From: Hemicentrotus pulcherrimus
Taxonomy: Eukaryota > Echinodermata > Echinoidea > Camarodonta > Strongylocentrotidae
DNA: 64,000 nt
Direction of reading: 5' to 3'
NCBI GenBank assembly: GCA_003118195.1
Contig: BEXV01000046.1
Coordinates: 59,466 to 123,465, forward strand
Each line of letters opens with the position of its first letter. The first letter of the stretch is position 1. This document shows positions 57,442-64,000 of this stretch, in pieces. A program made the position numbers and the translations under genes. A model generated the notes under the pieces. It was not told where the DNA came from, did not search any database, and saw only the letters and a program-made list of their open reading frames with translations.

Positions 57442-60400
57442 CTGATTAACCATCAAATAAATAATTCTTTATCAATAATAGTCAACTTTTGCATGATTCT
57501 CCATTATTCAAAATGCATGTACATATTGTACATACAATTTTTTATATCATTTATCAAAGTCAAAATACATCAAAATATTGATGTAGTTTTCATAAAGTTT
57601 CAAAATACATATGAAATCTGTTAAGCAAGAAGGGCGTAACTGTATAATGTACTTCTGGCTCTCAACGGACAATAAAATGATATTCTGAAGATATGGACAA
57701 AGGAGTATGTTAATATTATGACAAAGTAAAGGCAATATTCAGATCAACCTGATTAGAAATGATACATTCTAGCTTTGAGATCATTGTGATTCTAGAAGTG
57801 GACTCATTCATTGCAAAATTCAAATATGTTTATGCCCTACTCTAATTCTTATGCCATCAAAAGCAAGTTAAAACAACGAAGGTGTGAATGCATTGCCCAG
57901 CATAAAAATGAACACAAAAATAAAATAAATAAGCAATAATGAAAGACTTAAAAGCTGTTAAGGGAATAGGAATGCGTCATTGCAAATTTCTATTTAAATG
58001 TGGCAACTCTTTTCTGAGCAACAGAGTTTATCTCAGTCCAACATGCTCTCAATGAGTACTATGGGTAGCTGTACCTGTTTATAGGGAATCTGGGGAAAAT
58101 ATATGAATCCCTTATCCTCCATCCCATTGCAACGGTGAGTATTTCAGTATTCAGTGTGCATTTGTAATTGCTGGGATCAAACTCAGTTTTAAGGCTCTTA
58201 GTTTATTGACTTACATCTAGCTCTGCCATGAAAGCATTCAGATCATCAGTCCACAGCATACTGGCAGTCTTTCTCCTCAAGGCACTCAGCTCTGTTGCCT
58301 AGATGTAAGGTAAAAAAATAAACACTCAATGAATAATACTGCTAAACCTTAAGTGTGCCTCTTGACATGTTCGACATACTACCAAACTTCTACATATGAA
58401 AGAAGTCAAGCAAACTTTCAAAATAGAACCCAATTACAAAAATGGACCATTATTCTGCCCAAAAAACCAACAACCTCAGCAGAACTCCTTTTCCAGGTCA
58501 TTGCAGAATTCTAACACAGATTTAATCAATACCAGGCTCTGACTTGCAAAAGTAATTTTATTTTTATCGAACAACAGACCTTTTCATCTCTCTGCTTGAG
58601 AAGATCATTCTTTTTCTCTTTGGTCAGACTCCACAAGGACATTCCTAGAAGGTAGTTATAATCAGGTCCTGAACCAGCTTCGGATGAATCACTTGCTGCA
58701 TCATCAAAGCTATCCTCCTCCTCCTCCACAACAGACTTCTGCTGCGCCTCCTTCCACGCCTTCACTGGGTCGGAGTCGTAACCTCGAGAGGTGAGCTGAC
58801 TAATCATTGAACTCTTCGACTTGTTCTCTGTAAAGGTAATGTGGAGAAGAAAAAAAGGTAGAGTGAATATGAATTGTTGAACAAGATCAGAAGGATGGTT
58901 TGAATAATAACAAATTAGTTCTACGAGACATCTCATAAGCTTTCAAATTATTTAAGCAATTTCTTCCTCTGAAATACTCTTGAAATACACCTGGGTTCAA
59001 AAAGACAATTGTAGATATAACATCTCATCTAAAGACAAGCAATTTGAACTTTAAACCTCTTGACTAAAAGTCACAAAAATTCTGTGCTGCACAGGAGCCA
59101 ATAGACTGAAAAAAGATTGAAAGAGAATTCCATTTGCCAGAGGTGTACTCACCTATCACCACCTTGCCATCTATCTTCTCCATGATGAATCGAGCCTGGT
59201 TGTTGAGCTTGCTTGACTCGGCCTCCAAGACACCTTCAAGATAAGCCTTACGCTTGTGATACAGCTCCATACGCAGAGTGAAGAATTCCCTCAGGATCTC
59301 CTCCACGTTGTCATAGCGCCTGATACAGCCATGACGGTCATACAGTACCTGAACAGATGAATTGGTGCAAATGTTGTTAGGTAATCACACTACATTCCTC
59401 ATATTAAAGAAGTTGCAATAATCAGGGAGAGGTATAAGAACCAGGAAACAAGGTTTCAGAACCAAATCAATGCATTGCCGCTACCAGGATTGAAAGCCCT
59501 TACAAAATCACAGAATGTCATGCTCACTAACATGCATTTGACAAATTGTCAATTCTTTAACTGTTATCTGGAAGATTCAGGCTAACATATGAAGGAAGCG
59601 CTAGATAGTAACATAAGAACTGGTTGAATATTTCCATTGTTTGAAGGAAAAGGCCGGTAGTGGTAAAATTGAAGTTCAAGGGTTTGGGGTGCAAAATATC
59701 CATTCAATATTGTTTAAATATTGCCTTCAGAGGTTTAGATGGCAATATTTCAACCTAAATTCGCAAAAAAAAAAGCAGAAATATATCCCCAAATGTTCAA
59801 TGTTGAGGTGCATTTGCGATATCTATCCAGGCCGGATCGATATGATAATGTACCAAATATATCAATTAGTAGCCGGTTTCCCGGCAAAATTTGTATTTTC
59901 ACGTATTAGTCAAAACATATTCTTTCATATGATTGGTAAAAGAGCTTTCATTTCATTTTTTGAGAGGGGGGGGGGGCGTTTCCAAAACTGGTCTATACCT
60001 TTAAGAAAAAAAAAGGAGTGTATAAGTTTGTATTAGTGTTTGATATGAAGAAAAAACACAACTGTATTGCAAATGGGAGGGGAGGGGAAATAATAATATG
60101 ACATCACATGCTGCTTAATTTGATAAGCTAGAAGTGATTGAAAATTCCTTTAAAAATATAAACATCTAGTTAAATGATTTTCATCTGAATTAACAGCGCT
60201 ATGGTACAGAAGATGAACGTATCACTATATGAGTCAAAGCAGCCCATACCATGAGGTTAGCCTGAGAGAATGTTGTCTGTAGCTTGAACATCTTATGAAG
60301 GCCTTCTTCTTCTCCTCGTAGCAGTCGATCCTCGTTCATCTTTACTACAAACTTCACCGTGGTGTCTGTATGATACTCCTTGTAGTCCCTGAACAATTAA

Positions 60401-63400
60401 ATAAAACAAAAAATAGATAAATAATAAAAATTAATAATGGGCTCTTGTATAGCGCTCATGTCAGTCAGATTTGACCCTCCCTGCGCTCCCGATTATTACC
60501 CTGGCTTTAGCACGGCTGCCATATGGCGCTCTAGCATTTTAAGGAATAAATTCCTACCAGGTACCCATTTACTTCACCTGGGTGGAGTGTGGCAAATGTA
60601 GATCAATGATATTATTTATAGATTTCAAAGTTGAATGCCGGTACTAAGTGAATTACAGGACAAAAGGAAGAAAATTTGGTAGTAGGTAAATGTTATCCAA
60701 GGCATGGTAGGCACAGGTAAATTTTGACCAAACACTAGACAGGTCATAGAATGCTGGGGCTCATTTAGAAACTGCGCTACAACTGCAGATGTAGAAAGGT
60801 GTAAACAGATTAACAATTGGATCACAGATTAACGAAATGGAAGAATGAAGTCTTAACATGCTCAATGCGTCCATCAGTAAACAAGATTTAAACTACTGAT
60901 GGGGCTACCCTGTTCAAATAAAACGAAATAAATAAATAATAAGATTTGATATTTCTTTTTCATCATGAATTGCAGTGGAACAATCTATAAAAAGGTTCTC
61001 ACTTACATTAAAAAAAAACAGCAAAATAAAATGAATCATGTGTCATATGCTCCACCTGTCTGTATCCTATGATACACGTGAAAGTAAATACACTTAGAGC
61101 TTTTTGTTCTGTGAAGAAGCAACTTTTTAAAATTCCACATTAGCTTAGCCCACCAACATGGCCGCTGGAAAGTTGATGCAATCAAATAATTCTATGGACA
61201 ACTTACGAGATAGATGGCTTGACCTTATCTGTCCCATAGACCATGTTCTCTAGGACTGATTCCTTGTAGTTCTGAGTCCAGACCCTGATGGGGAGTTCTG
61301 TGATCTCTACCGAGTTGTCGTCCACCACCGAGATCTCTCCGTTGACAGCGAAACGATTGGGCTCAAACTCCTCGATGGTTCCTTTGAAGTTCTTGTAGGA
61401 TGGAAGCTGGGGAAGACGGAGGAGAATCAAATTTAAGATTCAAGGAAAAGCAATACAAATACAAATAAGTAGGGAAATATATATTTTATGCATCAATATT
61501 TGCAGCATGACATCTTGTTCATACTGAATTCATCTAATTGGAAGCTGGTTTTGACAACAGCATATTGAGCATTTACTTGATCAATCAAAATCATCAGGAT
61601 TTCTAAAGGTATGTTTGACTTCAAATGTTTTTAAAATCAGAAAACACTGAATAAATTCACTTGTTTAGAGGCCAATCTAAACTCATTGTTGCATTACTCT
61701 TTCCCTTTGGTTCCACTTGTATTGTTATTCTTGCGCTTTCCAGTATATTTGGCACTTTTCTATGACAAGACAAAGAGTTATATTTTGTCTTTGTTCACTG
61801 ATATTCCTGAATTTCATTCATTACAATCTCAAGAAAATCCACTTACCATTGGAACAGGTTCCTCTCCAGCTAGCAGTCGTCTCACATTAGCCACCACCTC
61901 CCTGATATCATAGTTACATATTCTGGTGCTCCATCCTGTACCGATACCCTCGCTGCCGTTGATGAGAACCATAGGAATAATGGGGGCGTAGAACTCCGGC
62001 TCGATGCGCTGGTTGTCATCGTACAGGTAAGACAGGAGGGGGTCGTCGTGGTGAGGGAAAACAAGCCTTGCCAAGGGGCTGATTAAAAGCAAAGATGGAG
62101 AAAGAGAGAACATAAATACAGCTACACCACAGCATTATTAAAGGTCCTGATTAGTTTTATGAATATTGTGCCATTCTTGATTTAACTTTTGATCTCTTAG
62201 AAATGCAAGAGTTTCAAAACAAACCTGCTGATATATCTTTCCTATAACAAAAAAATTGGGTGGGGAAATTGGGAGAAGAGAAGAGGAAGATGATTTCAAC
62301 ATATTTTACCATTACTGAGATTGAATATATAGGATCTAATCCAATGGTTGAAATTAACTTTGCTTGCAGTGACTACAATTTTTATCCTTGATATTTATTC
62401 AAAAGTCCTCCAATTTTCAGAAATGGCATTCCTTGGCCATCTGATATTGACAAGTGGTTCTACGCAAGCTCTATAAAACTATATTTTTTTTAAACGGCCA
62501 AGATATGTGCGAGGATGAATAAAATGAGACTTTGTTACTCAATGATTCAACCTTTCTTTCACATTTGTTTTCATATTTCACTTGCTTTGCCACACATACC
62601 TGAGTTGAGTGAAGATGTAACGAGCACTGGCCGCGTCCTTGCCTCCGTGAAGCCTCGTACCAAACTGACCAATGGGTTGCAGAAGGTTCAGGTTGTTGCT
62701 ACCAACAAAGTTCTGGGCCAGGTTGATGATTGTGCTCATAAGAGATTGCTGGAAGTTGAAATAAAAATGGTTTGAAGTTTGCTACACTTTCCTTTTTTAT
62801 CCAATTAAATGAAACATAAGTGCCTCCTAGCTGCGGGATGACCCGATACAAACTGATAATGGGAATTTCATGAGTCTGATGCATATATACTACTCATTTT
62901 TATTTTTAATATGACATTTTTTAAGTGACACAACCTTTCTTAAGTCTCATTTCAGCCCACCGATACTTTCTACAATGGTAATGTTGATCAATCATATGCA
63001 CAAACAGATAGAAATATTGCTTTTTATCAATCAGAACAACAACTACTCATTCAATTCCTGATGCCTATTGCAAGACCTATTACATACTGTACAGCAAAGG
63101 TCTATGACACATTGCTTCCAATGATACCACGGTATCTAAGATGAATTTAAAAGGATGTTTGAGTATTTGATCACGACTCAAGAAAGTGCAACCTTACCTC
63201 TCCATGATGGTAGGCCGAGAGTTCAGACACAGCACCAGCCATCTGAGCCACCTTGATCTCTTTCTTCTCATACTTCTTGAAGCATGTGAACAGTACCTTA
63301 CGCTGACCAGGCTTCAAACCTGAAAGCAAATACAATCACATTAGAGGAACAAAAATATATTTAAAGAGTGATCAGGGCATCCCAGCTCAAGAGTCTGAAT

Positions 63401-64000
63401 AGCACAAATGCATCTGAGTAAGTTACTGACACTGTATCTTTAGATTGGACTTGACTGCTGTAGAGGTGGCTTACCAGACAATATAGAGTACCTCAGCAGA
63501 TTAAACGAAATACTTTAAAATGTCCATTCATATTTATCAATACATTACAAAATACAAGCCCAATTATTTCATGATACATGAATAGTCACTGCTATTATTG
63601 CATCAAACATCAAACTGCTAAATCAGGTTTTGCAAAAGTATAACGCTGAATTGAACTTAGAGATGGAAATGTTGATCTCCATCAAGTTTACCCTCATTAT
63701 GTTCCAATTCATAAAAATACACCCTTTTATGTACATTTTAATCAATGTAATAGGTTACATAATATGTTTTTCATCATATAGTTTACGCAGTCCTATCCAA
63801 TGTTCTTTAAAATAAGTAGCCTGGACTTATACTGGTAAGCTTTTCTCTCTGTTTTTTGCACAATAAAGGTGATATTTGAAGTAAAAAAGATGAGTATCAG
63901 AGGCAGAAGAGATTTAGAGCACTTCACTTACCATCAACCATTGATGGGATGGACCTCTCATTGTCAGCATTCGAGAAGAGAACCAGCTCTTTGTTGATGA
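50175..64000 (-). CDS. TOP2: DNA topoisomerase II, C-terminal 973 residues (5' part outside window)
   Basis: TOP2 passes one DNA duplex through a transient double-strand break in another, using ATP, in the nucleus. Exons in transcript order: 63932-64000 (partial), 63198-63319, 62600-62748, 61847-62078, 61207-61406, 60250-60388, 59153-59348, 58580-58827, 58215-58298, 57229-57441, 56448-56571, 53636-53896, 52923-53306, 52320-52427, 51422-51535, 50871-50965, 50175-50360. All use GT-AG introns and phases agree (2924 bases). The first visible residues, FINKELVLFSNADNERSIPS, match human TOP2A at the start of the breakage-reunion core. The final residues KYTYSDSDSED end at TAG 50175-50177. The ATPase and Toprim parts are off the right edge. 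It is a single TOP2; vertebrate alpha and beta copies arose later. Confidence 0.95.
51960..52312. repeat. Duplicated intron segment, copy 1 (TOP2)
   Basis: Near-identical to 53928-54255 in the same orientation: GTGTGGAATCGATCAGAAAA, GAAGAGCCATGCTTTTCAGG and AGAACTCAACCTTCTC are shared. It fills the intron between TOP2 exons 51422-51535 and 52320-52427 and runs to within about ten bases of the splice donor of the latter. Confidence 0.9.
53928..54255. repeat. Duplicated intron segment, copy 2 (TOP2)
   Basis: This is the partner of 51960-52312, about 1.96 kb away. It sits in the intron between TOP2 exons 53636-53896 and 56448-56571, starting next to the acceptor of the former. Similarity ends at ACCTTCTCTAG, where copy 1 enters a splice site and exon. 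Confidence 0.9.
54436..54747. mobile_element. Foldback MITE with GGGGGGTGTTTCACAAAG termini
   Basis: GGGGGGTGTTTCACAAAGAT at the left is mirrored by ATCTTTGTGAAACACCCCCC at the right. Arms continue with TAAGTTGGACTTAA and TTAAGTCCAACTTA, and ATGGAGAGCCATT and AATGGCTTTCCAT. Closely related to 7997-8240. It lies in a long TOP2 intron. Confidence 0.9.
54748..56447. other. Rest of the long TOP2 intron, nothing recognised
   Basis: AT-rich intronic DNA. An open frame on the minus strand runs through the donor at 56448 into the intron for about 190 codons (55873-56450) but shows no domain and is not needed for TOP2. Confidence 0.5.
58215..64000 (-). CDS. TOP2: TOP2 breakage-reunion core exons
   Basis: GLKPGQRKVLFTCFKKYEKK belongs to the winged-helix domain. 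Exon 62600-62748 carries QPIGQFGTRLHGGKDAASAR and then RYIF: the Arg-Tyr pair is the catalytic dyad (human Arg804-Tyr805) that bonds to cleaved DNA. Exon 61847-62078 gives YAPIIPMVLI, including the Ile that bends DNA (human Ile856), and GSEGIGTGW. LPSYKNFKGTIEEF, DYKEYHTDTTVKFVVKM, KLNNQARFIMEKIDGK and RGYDSDPVKAWKEAQQK follow the tower and coiled-coil C-gate of human TOP2A almost residue for residue. No key residue is missing. Confidence 0.95.
60433..60612 (-). mobile_element. Truncated tRNA-derived SINE
   Basis: Body and tail of the SINE family of 29781-30058, in reverse orientation: CGCTCTAGCATTTTAAGGAA and CCTGGGTGGAGTGTGGCAAA match its reverse complement. The tRNA-like head is absent, as in 5'-truncated insertions. 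It lies in the TOP2 intron upstream of exon 60250-60388. Confidence 0.75.

Overview
The window looks like nuclear DNA of a marine invertebrate deuterostome, most likely an echinoderm and probably a sea urchin. The evidence is AT-rich, intron-dense sequence with GT-AG introns, animal-type SETD2 and TOP2 proteins, a TRIM gene of the kind expanded in echinoderms, tRNA-derived SINEs, small foldback transposons, and many short palindromes (ACATGT, TACCGGTA). The species is an inference; no single base pattern proves it.

Layout. 1-16.8 kb is gene-poor and rich in dispersed repeats: a 0.65-kb repeat with DR1-like motifs, foldback elements, a tRNA-type SINE, a small hAT-like MITE and an unexplained GC-rich block near 11.8-12.6 kb. 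16.8-37.4 kb (+) holds a complete SETD2-type histone H3K36 methyltransferase. I could rebuild it in 19 exons with consistent splice phases (9015 coding bases, 3004 residues). 37.4-42.3 kb is its 3' flank, with a 251-bp tandem repeat, a SINE and a palindrome-rich element. 42.37-45.07 kb (+) is a two-exon RING/B-box (TRIM) gene. 45.1-50.2 kb is a gene-free space between convergent genes. 50.2-64.0 kb (-) holds the 3' part of a type IIA DNA topoisomerase II gene: 17 exons covering the last 973 residues, including the catalytic Arg-Tyr pair and the whole acidic/Lys-rich tail. Its ATPase half lies beyond the right edge.

The three genes are not an operon. SETD2 (co-transcriptional H3K36me3) and TOP2 (relief of DNA topology) are both nuclear housekeeping factors; the TRIM protein is probably a ubiquitin ligase. 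I found no clear new gene system. The most interesting points are two substitutions in the SETD2 autoregulatory loop, a long Met/His/Pro-rich tract and a YxPxQPT repeat in SETD2, a duplicated intron segment flanking the TOP2 tail exons, an inverted SINE pair just before a SETD2 exon, a hAT-like element with an intact 8-bp target duplication, and an over-represented octamer TACCGGTA that is absent from the SETD2 locus.
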